Positions 9,869 through 19,084 of a stretch of 64,000 nt of DNA are shown in pieces. Made by a program: the position numbers and the translations under genes. Source of the stretch: Allomyces arbusculus (Eukaryota > Blastocladiomycota > Blastocladiomycetes > Blastocladiales > Blastocladiaceae); contig JADHYV010000003.1 in NCBI GenBank assembly GCA_027604705.1, positions 620,001-684,000 on the forward strand, given 5' to 3'. The notes under the pieces were generated by a model, which saw only the letters and a program-made list of their open reading frames with translations, searched no databases and had not been told where the DNA came from. The first letter of the stretch is position 1, and each line of letters begins with the position of its first letter.

Positions 9869-11462
9869 GCGGTGAGGGAGTGGGTGGAGCGGAAGTTGAG
9901 GGTGAAATGAGGTGGTGTCGGGCGTAAGGCTGGAGGAGCCGGCGTTGTGCCGTGTTGGTTTTTGGCCATGAGTAATTTATTTTGGTTTTGTTGGGCAGTG
10001 ATTTGAAGGGCTTACTCTGGTCTGGCGCGCTTGAGAACCCTAATGTCACTGAGCCGCTTTGGCAAGTCGATTTGGCGGATGATTGTTTACCATATCACAA
10101 CTCACAGCAAGTTTCAGCGTCCGATCATCATGCGGTCGGCTGCCGAGTTTTGCTGTGATCAAAATTGTTGGAAATTCCGGTCTATTTGTGGATTGGTGTC
10201 CTTTTCACCGTTTCCGAATCCACTGTATTTATGAGGCAACCTCGCTGCATGAAAATACATCATGCATCTCATTTACGAAGTTCATGCCATCAGCACACCA
10301 CTGTCAGTTTGAGTCTCTGCAGAACTTCGCCAACGTTCTAGCCATCACCCCTGCTCGCCCACCAAAGATCCATGCTCAATATAACGAGCTCCAGTTCTAT
10401 CGCGCCACACCACGACACTCGTAATACCTGTTTTCATTGCGTGTGAGTCCTTGGAAACAAACCCATGTGTTGGTCAGCTTACTGACGGTCAAGCTGCCCA
10501 TTTTGGGATGATGCTTGTACATACCGCCCATGCCTTCTTATACTCCACAGGCGTAAATGGAGCCACGAAGATTGGATGTGACCGACAGTGTGTCGTTAGT
10601 CAGATTTAAGCCCACAGCGCCACACTGCTTGCAGATGCAGACGCTGTTACAGATTTAATGTGTGAGGGACAAGTCCACACCCGTCCTTATGGGCTCACCT
10701 TGCGAAATATTGCGGCCATGCGATAATTTTATTTCCGAGACGCACGGCACCGCTGAGCGTGGTGGTGGTCAAAAAGGATGAGCGGTGTCCTCTGGCCCGC
10801 TCCCATCCTGTCGCGCTCAACATGAAGCAAGCAAACCTGCTTCAACAGTTCAACGGGTATTACGTAACGCCGTTTACGATTTACATCGCACGACGCGCGT
10901 TTCGTAATCAACATTTTTCTTGTCCGCACCCGTCCGCGCCTGACTCGCCCAAAATCGCCACTCGTGCACGCTGCAAATCCGGTTCAACACTGATCGCAAA
11001 ACGCCGTGGGCCATGGCACCATCGGCAAATGACCGGCCCTTGGGGCTGCCGTTGTGCTCGTCCCGTCATTGCGCCATCGCCAACAACGCGTTTTCATTGC
11101 TGAACACGCACCACCTCGATCTCCTGGCCCGTTTGCACAGCTTACTTGGCAGCGCTCACACGCAGCTTCCTTCCGCTTGCCATTTGGTTGGCTTCTCCCC
11201 CGACGTCGCCAGGCCGATAATTATTGAACAGCAACGGTTGTCGCGCGCAAGGTTTCATTCACGACGTTGCAGGAATCAGTGACAGCTGGAGAACAGGCAA
11301 CGACGTTAACGTCTGCAAGCAGACCAATTCCACACCAAGCGATTTCTGGGTCCACGCACCAACGCGCACGGCACCTTCACACGCTCGACAACCCGTTCCC
11401 CTCTCCGGCGAAGCTGTGCCTCTCCCCGCGACGATTCTCTTGGTCCAACGCGCGAAATCAGC
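9869..11462. other. Long intergenic region, no gene recognised
   Basis: About 1.6 kb. It has short ORFs only, none with recognisable motifs or plausible splice-joined neighbours. Part (10050-10700) is AT-richer than the genes. The last ~150 bases before 11463 should contain the cystinosin promoter. I see no repeats or RNA genes in it. Confidence 0.5.
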
Positions 11463-12783
11463 ATGCGCGCGAGCGATAGCGCGACGATGGACCCGCCCGG
11501 CGTGCCCGTCGCGCGCACTTTTTCCGCGATCCTCGGCTGGGTACGCTCCAACTGTATCCGCATTCAGCGTATACGCACACGCGTTGCGGTCACTTACTCT
11601 TCATGGTCTCCCGGGAGCGTAGACGTACTTTGCCGCGTGGAGCATCAGTTTCTGGCCCCAAGTGATCCTCAATTTCCGCCGCAAGAGGTACGTCTGCTGG
11701 CCATTCATCGTGCCCGGTTGGCGTCACGGATTCTGATCACAGCGTTCCCTGTTTCCTGTAGCGTCGACGGTCTCTCGCTCGATTTTCTTTCGTACAATAT
11801 TGTCGGGTTCACGTGCTATTCGGTGCAGTCCTGCTCGTTTTGCTCTGCCGTATCGAGATGGGCCTCGCTAATTTGTGCGCATGCTGCACCAGATCTACAC
11901 GCTGTCATTTTTCGCATCTGAGGTCGTCCAAGACCAGTATCGCGCGCGCAACAATGGCGCAACGAATCTCGTAGCGCCCAACGACGTGGTTTTTGCCTTG
12001 CATGCGTGGTTCTTGACGATTGTGACCGGAATCCAGGCATGGCGGTACCATGATGTACGCTGTGACGAGTGCTCATGTTGACGGCGGCAATGAGCGACCA
12101 ATGCTCACGCTCATTCGCCTCTTCATCTTCAAGTAGAAAGCGACCCATTCGCTTTCGGTCCTGTGCAAGGTCGTCATTCTCGCGGCCATGGCCTCGATTG
12201 CCACGTTCCTGATCGCCATGGTTGTGAAGCCGTCGATTGAGGAGCTCGACTTGATGAACTTTTTGGGGTCGTGGAAGCTCGGCATGTCGTTGATTAAGTA
12301 CCTGCCGCAGGTGCGATCCCCATTGCTCGTGATCGCTGGTGCGCTCACGTTCATCGAGCCTTACACACTCTTGCGGAATGTGTGCACTAGATGTTCATGA
12401 ACTACCGTAACAAGTCGACGGCCGGGTGGTCGATCCACAATATTATCCTCGACGCAACGGGCGGGACCCTCTCTCTGGTCCAGCTGTTCCTCGACGCCTG
12501 GATTGCATGGCGTGTCACGGACGGCCTGTCCGAAGGGTGGGTCTCGCGCGCGCTCAGCGGCAATGGGACCAAGCTGTACGTTTCTTGCGGTCGTGTCTCC
12601 TCCACCGACGAGGCGAACGGCAATGCTCACGATTCACTCTTCATTTCTAGGGGCTTGTCGCTGCTCTCGCTCTTTTTTGACGTTATCTTTATCGTCCAGC
12701 ACTACGTGCTCTACCGCGCGTCGTGGAGGCAGCAGCAACGGCGTGGGTCGCGAGTATCGAGCGAGGTGGGGATCACGGCCTGA
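11463..12783 (+). CDS. CTNS: Cystinosin-like lysosomal/vacuolar cystine transporter
   Basis: Seven exons (11463-11540, 11623-11687, 11762-11822, 11893-12054, 12137-12310, 12391-12575, 12651-12783) join to 285 residues in perfect phase. Two PQ-loop motifs are visible: YFAAWSISFWPQVILNF, then SVDGLSLDF; and MSLIKYLPQMFMNYRNKST, then GWS. The intervening segments NDVVFALHAWFLTIVTGIQ and VQLFLDAW, and the end GLSLLSLFFDVIFIVQHYVLYR, match cystinosin topology with seven membrane spans. Family knowledge: H+-coupled cystine export from the lysosome or vacuole (ERS1 in yeast). The protein has a shorter luminal N terminus than the human one, and no clear signal peptide is seen. Introns are uniform, 70-82 bases. 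Confidence 0.92.
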
Positions 12784-12903
12784 GCGTGAGAGAAAATAGC
12801 CATCGTCAAATGTCGACAACTGAAGCTTGCCATTGAATACAAGAGACCGTAGTCTGCGTGCGACCATTGTGAACCAACAAACCGATTCATTATAGTTTTT
12901 TTT

Positions 12904-13869
12904 TCATGAATCCACGTCCATGGCCGCATTCTCGGTGCTTCGGCTATGCGCTCGAGATGCTGGGCGACTTGATCCTGGTTCCGGCGTGGCCGCCACACTC
13001 GTTCGCGCCGACGCTTCGTCGGACACGCGAGCGTCGCTGTCGTCCATGGGCTCGTCGTCGTGGTGTTTCGGCTCGCCATCGTCGTCACCCTCGCCGTCGG
13101 CCGGCGGCGTCGGGTCCGACAGGTCGAGCCCATACCTCTTGGCGAGCTCGTCGATTTGCTACACATGGTCAATCCAATCCAGCGTCAGCGATGCGCGAGA
13201 TAATGACGACTCGAAGAGATTTGGGGCAACGAAGCTTACGTTGGCCCACGTCATGACATCGCGGTCGAGCGCATCCTCCTTGTTGAGCGCCGCCAACAGC
13301 TCGGCCTGTGCCGTCTTCTTCACATTCTGCATTTGCGTAACGCGCGCGTGAGTGCGCATCCGCGCCATGCGCTCCTGGTTGAACCGCTTGGCCATGAGTT
13401 CGTGCGGGCTCAAGTTGGCCAAGGCCTCGGCCTCGGCGGGTGTCGCGGCCATTTCGTCGATCGTGATCAGGTCTGGCGGGTCAAAGTCGAGACTATGCAA
13501 ACCCACGATGTCCCGTCAGTCACGGCACACGACAAGATGCTTAGGGAAGCAACAGAACACGGACTCGGCGCGCTCGTAGGATGTGACGGCCGACTGTACG
13601 TGGTTGATGGACCAGTCGCGGTTCAAGCGCGCGCGGCGCGCGTTCATGGCCATGTCTCGGGCACTGGCGTTGTGTGCACGCGCGTGCATCGCGCCTTGGT
13701 ATGCCCCGCGGTGCGCGGTGCGGAGGTTGATGAGGGCATGCGCGAATTCAAGTGGGAGGTTCGGAATGGGCGGCTTTGGTGGTGGGGATCCGGGCGGGAG
13801 GCTGGCCGCGCCGGCGTGCGCGAGGACGGCCTGGTCGATCAAGTGCTGGAAGTGCTGAAACGGGTCCAT
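12904..13869 (-). CDS. THOC5: THOC5-like subunit of the THO/TREX mRNA export complex
   Basis: Three exons on the minus strand: the first from 13869 (MDPFQHFQHLIDQ) to about 13580, the second 13492-13240, the third 13158-12904. The second intron (13159-13239) is clear. The first has acceptor catag at 13493-13495, but no good donor in the required phase (two bases left over), so its 5' edge is uncertain; a sequence error or atypical donor is possible. The order of segments resembles THOC5: a helical region with LINLRTAHRGAY and INHVQSAVTSYE, then DLITIDEM, then SPHELMAKRFNQERMARMR in a coiled coil, then ELAKRYGLDL. The tail is acidic and low-complexity, ending ENAAMDVDS. THO couples transcription elongation to mRNA export. 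Assignment rests on motif order and coiled-coil spacing, not on invariant residues. Confidence 0.6.
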
Positions 13870-14196
13870 TTTGCGGGTGGTCGTCCTCGTCGTCGTGCAA
13901 GGTGCAGACCAGGCACACAGCGACAGCGGTTGGTGGCCGAGCCGGGGCACCGCGAGCGTGCCGTGATCACGTCAAATGATCAAGCAGACGTTCACCATCA
14001 CATCGTCCCCCATAGCGGCGCGCGATTTTAGAAAACTTGCCCAGCACCCGACGCCGCGCTCTCCGACTTGCTGCAACTTGTCGAGGACGCTCTTTTCACA
14101 GCGGACCGCGAAACTCGTGACAAAATCGAGCATTGCTGGCCGGCAACCACGAACCCCAACTCTTGACCAGCGACCACTGTTTCCAACACGCGAACG
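13870..14196. other. Divergent promoter region
   Basis: 327 bases between the minus-strand THOC5-like gene and the plus-strand small membrane protein. No distinct motif seen. Confidence 0.5.
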
Positions 14197-14385
14197 ATGC
14201 CCTTCCCCAATTTCCGGCGGCTCTACTCGTCGTTCCGGTCGGCCGAGCAGGAGCGCTCCATCCAGGCCACGTCGATGCACCGGCTCGGCATCTTCATCAC
14301 GCTCTGTGTCGTGCTCAAGGTCGCGCGCATCGCGTTGAGGGCGTCGGCACCGCCGACGGTCATGTTGGTCGCAGTCGGAACGTAA
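14197..14385 (+). CDS. Small single-TM protein, possibly a TOM small subunit
   Basis: Single exon of 62 residues. A basic, Ser-rich N-terminal half (MPFPNFRRLYSSFRSAEQER) is followed by one hydrophobic helix, LGIFITLCVVLKVARIAL, and a short tail. A small soluble segment plus one helix near the C terminus resembles small mitochondrial outer-membrane translocase subunits (Tom6/Tom5), but no diagnostic residue is conserved enough to decide. It is divergently transcribed from the THOC5-like gene. It could be any tail-anchored microprotein, and a chance ORF is not excluded. Confidence 0.4.
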   Translation: MPFPNFRRLYSSFRSAEQERSIQATSMHRLGIFITLCVVLKVARIALRASAPPTVMLVAVGT

Positions 14386-14884
14386 AAAGAACCACATTTA
14401 TTTATTTTGGCACCCTCAACGGCGCGCCAGGGCACGACGGAAAGCACTTAGTCAGGAATACTAATCTTTTTCACCCCATCCTCACCAACGACCCTGCGCA
14501 AGCAACGTCTGTGCACGTCAAGGAGAAGACGGCCCCATGTGATCGTGCTCCACACGTTCTTTGTCCCGAACGGATCACCTGCTTGCCCAGCCGTGGTTGG
14601 CGATATTCGGGTGAGGGCGAGCTGGCTCAGTCCAAAACGTCATTTGCGCGGATCCCAGCTATGTTTGCAGTGAAAGTGAATGCGTGCGGCAGAACGCAAA
14701 CGCTCTGGGTGGAGAGTGCAGAACCAACACAACCTCATTGCTGCACAACCAACCCGACGGCTGTGATCACTCCGCGATCACGCCGAAGGACCAAGGGCCT
14801 ACGACGACGAACTCGCCAACAACCCGACACGCATCCTGATGGAAAGAATGTATTCACAGGACAGGGCCGCACGCGTTTGCGCGT
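14386..14884. other. Convergent intergenic region, no gene seen
   Basis: About 500 bases between the 3' end of the small membrane protein and the 3' end of the RPL27 gene. Open frames here lack recognisable motifs. Nothing else seen. Confidence 0.5.
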
Positions 14885-15966
14885 TTAGCACCGCAGGGAC
14901 GTAAAGAACCACTTGTTCTTGCCACTCTGGTACTTGTCCTGGAAGATCTTCTTGATCGCCTTCTTGGCAACCTTGCGCTGCGTCGGCTCCTTGAAAGTCT
15001 CGGCCGTCACGAGCGTCTTGGTGTTCTCGAGCTCGAGGGTGTAGCTAATCATCGAGCACGAGGTCAGTGTGTGCTCAGACGGCGCAAAATGGTTGCTGAG
15101 GGGTCAAACGGCGGGGTTTCTCGGGGAACAGGCCGCAATCGGCTCCAGGACCGCGTGAAACAGGGTGTTCGGCACACAGTCCGTCAACACACGGTTCCGG
15201 CTTTGGCTCACGGTCCGGTCAGAGCGCCCGGCACACGGCACACGGCACGACGCTCAGCGTGCGGTGCGTTCGACGCACGGATACCCCGGCACATGGTGCG
15301 CTCGGGAAGGGGAAAATCGGCCCTAATTGGGCAGAGGTTCCCTCGCTACAGCGTTTCGTTCGTTCGAGCCGCTAAGACGACTACTGCGCTGCAAATCGTC
15401 CAAACGACCGAGCCGCTGCGCAAATCACCATCCAGGCGAGCAAACCGACAGTGCGCCCTGCAATCGCTGTTCGACCCTCCAATTCGCCGTTTGACCCCGT
15501 TTCCGCGAAAATCGTAAAATTGCCCATACCGCGTGGGCATGATGTGGTTGTAGTTGATGACCTTGATGAAGGGCTTGACGCGCGAGCGGCGCGCGACCTT
15601 CTTCTTGCCCATCACCTTGGTGATCTTGAGCGGGTAGCGCTCAACGCCCGCAACAATGGCGTGCGGGAACGGGTGCGCCTTGTTGCCCTCATCAAAGTTC
15701 TTGATGACAACGGCCTTCTTGCCCGCGTAGCGGCCCTGCAGCACAACGGCGACCTAGCAATGTCGAATCGGTGGCAACGGATGCATGCGCGTGGCCACGG
15801 TCAGCGTGACGTTCGTTTCGTGAGATTTCGCCGGCGCAGCGCTCCAGTAGGACGCCCGCGACGTTGGTGCAGCGTTTCGCAGCGAGTTGGCGGGCGTCGT
15901 GGTGCTGGTGGCGGTCGTGGCGGGCAAGTTGGTGGTGCGGACCTTGCCCGGCTTGATGAACTTCAT
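14885..15966 (-). CDS. RPL27: 60S ribosomal protein L27 (eL27)
   Basis: Exons 15966-15943 (only 8 codons, MKFIKPGK), 15753-15530 and 15044-14885 join to 135 residues, the normal eL27 length. Recognisable blocks are [68 protein letters not shown] and the C-terminal [13 protein letters not shown]. The two introns (15754-15942 and 15045-15529; 189 and 485 bases) are much longer than others in the window, a common property of ribosomal protein genes in fungi. Function: structural protein of the large cytosolic ribosomal subunit. Telobox-like promoter motifs lie 70-115 bases upstream of the ATG. Confidence 0.95.
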
Positions 15967-16284
15967 GGCGACAAGTCCGAGAATTGGTGGAAGAGGGGGC
16001 AACGTTGGGACGAACACTGCCCGGTTCGAGCGGCTAGGTTTTCTAGGGTTTTGCATAAATTGATATTACTAGGTTAGGTTTGCCTCCGTCAGTTTGCAAC
16101 TTGTTTCTGCCGAACCAAGCGATTTCCACAAGTCGCACCGTCGCGAATCTTTCTCAGCGGTTTCGTCGACAAAGACAAAGAATTACTCAAGAAGAGAGTC
16201 ACACTCACACGATGCCTGATATGATTCTAATGATGCACGCGACGACAACCAGCTCGTCCAAAACGAGTCCGGCCAACTCCCCAG
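15967..16284. other. RPL27 promoter / 3' flank of receptor-like gene
   Basis: 318 bases between the RPL27 start and the stop of the next minus-strand gene. It contains the telobox-like cluster and otherwise nothing recognised. Confidence 0.5.
16033..16080 (-). promoter_or_regulatory. Telobox/Tbf1-like motifs in RPL27 promoter
   Basis: On the minus strand this stretch carries AACCCTA (plus-strand tagggtt, 16044-16050) flanked by several degenerate AACCTA copies (taggtt at 16035 and 16070), all within 70-115 bases upstream of the RPL27 ATG. AACCCTA/TTAGGG-type boxes bound by Tbf1-like factors are known in ribosomal-protein promoters of many fungi. Use here is inferred from position. Confidence 0.5.
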
Positions 16285-18759
16285 TCACTTCCCTTCTGCA
16301 TCAAGTCTCTCTCTCCCCATCTCCGCCGGCGGCCGCTCCAAGACCTGGCTCGCACTCGGCGTCACCGACACCGCGCGCGACAAAATCACCGTAGTCGCGG
16401 GAAGAGCGGACGTGATCCCTGCAGCCGCGGCCGCACGCTTGTCCACGATCCGATGATACTGGCCGTGCACCGGCGCGACGGCAATCCCCGCGCGGTCATG
16501 CAGTTGTCGCTCAAGCGCAGCCTTGGCCATGGCTGTGGCCAGTTCGGCCATCGCGTTCCGTACGCGGTAGACCTCCAGTAACCATTTCCCACGCATCGCG
16601 TCCGGGTCGTGGTCGAGCGGGAGTCCCGTGTAGTCGCCAGCCTTGAGTGTCATGGTTGATCCGCGCGTGGGGCTCGATGGGACGACGTCGTCGAGGAGCG
16701 CTACGGACGTGCTGGCGGTACCGCTCGTGCCGGTGGTCGGGACCTTGACGGGTCGTCGGAACGCATGCGTCGTCGCGTACGTGTAGAACCGTGTTGCGAG
16801 ATAAGTGAGCGTGGTGGAGACGTGTAGGATCGGTGCTGCGACGGCGGCCGAGAGGACAGAGAGGACAAGGAAGAACGTCACAGCCGGCCATGGGTTGCTG
16901 GTCGTGATCAGGTGCGCGAGGAGCACGGCCTCGGGAATGACCGTGACGAGCGTCACGTTCATGCGCCACATGCCGAGCGACGCGGTTGGGAGGCCGAGGG
17001 AGCCCATTGTCAGCGGTGCGAAATGCGCGTGCGCTGCGCCCGTCTTGCCGGCACCGAGATTGACGTTGGCCAGACGCAACCAGAGTCCAGTTGGCGAGTT
17101 GAGCGCGGGCGAGGCCAGCGTCATCCCGGCACCTTTCATGCTCGTCACGGCCGCAGCGAGGAGCGTGTCGGTTGTCTGGTCCATCACCTCGGGGACCGCC
17201 ATGGGCCGTGTCGACATGGCGAGAACAAACGGGGTCCCGGCCGAGTTGAGCGGGGTCACGAGGGCCGACGCCACGCTCGCAAACGACGAGCTGCTTGGGA
17301 GTGCTCCGGTCGGGAACCGCGCAACCAAAAACAGCCGTACATTGGTCGCGCCGGACAGGACCGCCGGGAGCGGGAACCGCGCGGCAATCGTGGCCGCGTG
17401 CGCCGCGAGACGCTCGTACAGGACCGCGGTTATGTTCACGTCAACGCCGCCGATACCCTGGAAATCGGTCGGGTTGGCGGCTGTCGTGAGCGGGTTCAGA
17501 TACGATGCCCATATGCCAGAGTCCCAATAAAACAACGGCGACCACACGGGGTCGGCCGTCGGGGACGTGATGCGGTTACGGCCCGACGCGGCGCGGTACG
17601 ACTGGACGCTCCAGCCGAGCGAGTAGGATGTGGTGGTGCTGGAGCTTCGTGGTGGCGCCGTGACAGAGCCTTCCCTCGAGACGTCGAGCAGCGCGCCGAC
17701 GGTCTGCGAGTCGGCCTCGGACCCAAACACGATGCGGTGCAGATTCGTCCCGTCGTTTGCTGGAAATGGAATGCGCGCCATATCCGACTGCGTCGCATTC
17801 ATCAAAGCAAGCCGAGTTGATGGTGCACAGTTGGTTTGCACGCCTGGGAAACACGAAAGCCGCACGCCCCACCCACCCACACTCGTCGTTGAAATGGTGC
17901 TGCTCGAACCGGTAAACGAAGACGACGGCCGGACCAGCGTAACCATGCCCGACAGCTGCGGCGCACCGTGCACAGCCTGCGTCGCGAGCGTTCCAACCTG
18001 ATCGTCCCATGCAAGCAACGATGACGATGAGGGTGCCGACAGGTTATTGGCGCCGTCCGGCGCGAGCCCGAGATCCTGGAATCGCCAGGTACGGCGTGCG
18101 AGCCCACCAACACCCATGGCCGCTGCAAGCAAATCCGCAAGCTCTTCGGCGAGCATGCCGGGCACCTGCTGCACGATACTCTGGCCATTGGCCACGACCG
18201 TGCGCGACCCGGCCGTCAGCGAGATGCCCCAAGTCACGCCGCCGGCGAGTACCAGCGCTGCGAGAATGACCAAGTGCATGAGCGTGCGCAGCGTCATGGA
18301 CGCAGCCGCGGCAGCCGGCGTATTGGGTCCACCTGGAGCCGTCGCGGGATCAGTGCTGGCCTTTGGTGCCGGATCGGGTGCGATGCTCGGAGCTGGTGCA
18401 GGTCCTGCCGGCGATGACGACTCCTTGCCATTCGCGGCTGCTTCAATACGGCGCTGGATCTCAACGCATGCCTCGATCATGGCCGCGACGGCCGGCGCAA
18501 TGGGCTCGCCGTGCTGCGGGATCAGCTTGCCGCTCAGCTGCCGCTTCGCGGGATCGGAACCAGCTTGTTGGCCCGGCTCTCTCCTCGTTGGCGCGGCATG
18601 GTGACTTGGTGGCGCAAGGGTCGACGAAGAAGGCCTTGCTGATCCTGATGCTGAGGTTGGTACGGCGAGGGCTTGGTTGCGAGCTGGAGTTAGCTGCGGC
18701 TCGGGTGGAAACGACGGCGCGCCCGTAGCCGTGACACGCAGGTCGGAAATCGAGAGCAT
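16285..18759 (-). CDS. Two-TM receptor-like protein with large extracellular sensor region
   Basis: Single exon, 824 residues. Residues 1-155 are cytoplasmic and low complexity. A first membrane helix lies near 157-180 (LMHLVILAALVLAGGVTW). Roughly 440 extracellular residues follow, with repeated aromatic/glycine motifs such as SYSLGWSVQSYRAASGR and PVWSPLFYWDSGIWASYLNP. A second helix lies near 620-645 (AVTFFLVLSVLSAAVAAPIL), followed by a ~180-residue cytoplasmic tail with a helical stretch EVYRVRNAMAELATAMAKAA. This layout and the FYWD-type pattern recall double-Cache sensor domains of zoosporic-fungal adenylyl/guanylyl cyclase and kinase receptors. No cyclase, kinase, HAMP or receiver domain is visible before the stop. 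The Cache assignment is a fold-level guess. Confidence 0.65.
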   Translation of the reverse strand: MLSISDLRVTATGAPSFPPEPQLTPARNQALAVPTSASGSARPSSSTLAPPSHHAAPTRREPGQQAGSDPAKRQLSGKLIPQHGEPIAPAVAAMIEACVEIQRRIEAAANGKESSSPAGPAPAPSIAPDPAPKASTDPATAPGGPNTPAAAAASMTLRTLMHLVILAALVLAGGVTWGISLTAGSRTVVANGQSIVQQVPGMLAEELADLLAAAMGVGGLARRTWRFQDLGLAPDGANNLSAPSSSSLLAWDDQVGTLATQAVHGAPQLSGMVTLVRPSSSFTGSSSTISTTSVGGWGVRLSCFPGVQTNCAPSTRLALMNATQSDMARIPFPANDGTNLHRIVFGSEADSQTVGALLDVSREGSVTAPPRSSSTTTSYSLGWSVQSYRAASGRNRITSPTADPVWSPLFYWDSGIWASYLNPLTTAANPTDFQGIGGVDVNITAVLYERLAAHAATIAARFPLPAVLSGATNVRLFLVARFPTGALPSSSSFASVASALVTPLNSAGTPFVLAMSTRPMAVPEVMDQTTDTLLAAAVTSMKGAGMTLASPALNSPTGLWLRLANVNLGAGKTGAAHAHFAPLTMGSLGLPTASLGMWRMNVTLVTVIPEAVLLAHLITTSNPWPAVTFFLVLSVLSAAVAAPILHVSTTLTYLATRFYTYATTHAFRRPVKVPTTGTSGTASTSVALLDDVVPSSPTRGSTMTLKAGDYTGLPLDHDPDAMRGKWLLEVYRVRNAMAELATAMAKAALERQLHDRAGIAVAPVHGQYHRIVDKRAAAAAGITSALPATTVILSRAVSVTPSASQVLERPPAEMGRERLDAEGK

Positions 18760-19084
18760 TGGCGATTCGAATGCACCGAGTCGCGCGAAACGACAGCGGC
18801 TGGCAAGGGTGGATTGCGGAGGCCACGGGCGCAGTCAGCAAGGGCAGGGAAATTAAGACTGGCAGGGGGCTCGACTTGGACGCTGCCGTCAGTCGCAGAG
18901 GTGAGCTTTGCTGTTGTTCTCTGTTCTGTTGTCTGCTCAGTGTCAACTTGCCGCCCCGCATCATCGTCATGAACGCGAAAGACGTAATTGGTATTGATTA
19001 CTCCAACCCGTGCATCCCATTCATACACGATGCGCCTCGCTTCTCTACCCGCTCCGCTCTTTCCAAGCACGGTCTCTTCCCGGA
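18760..19084. other. Intergenic region between two minus-strand genes
   Basis: Holds the promoter of the receptor-like gene and the 3' flank of the zinc-finger gene. Nothing else seen. Confidence 0.5.

Noticed and set aside
13516-13950. Upstream start (MPRLGHQPLS...) for the THOC5-like protein
   Set aside because: The added 27 residues are Cys/Thr/Arg-rich and unlike the family. MDPFQHFQHLIDQ is the better N terminus.
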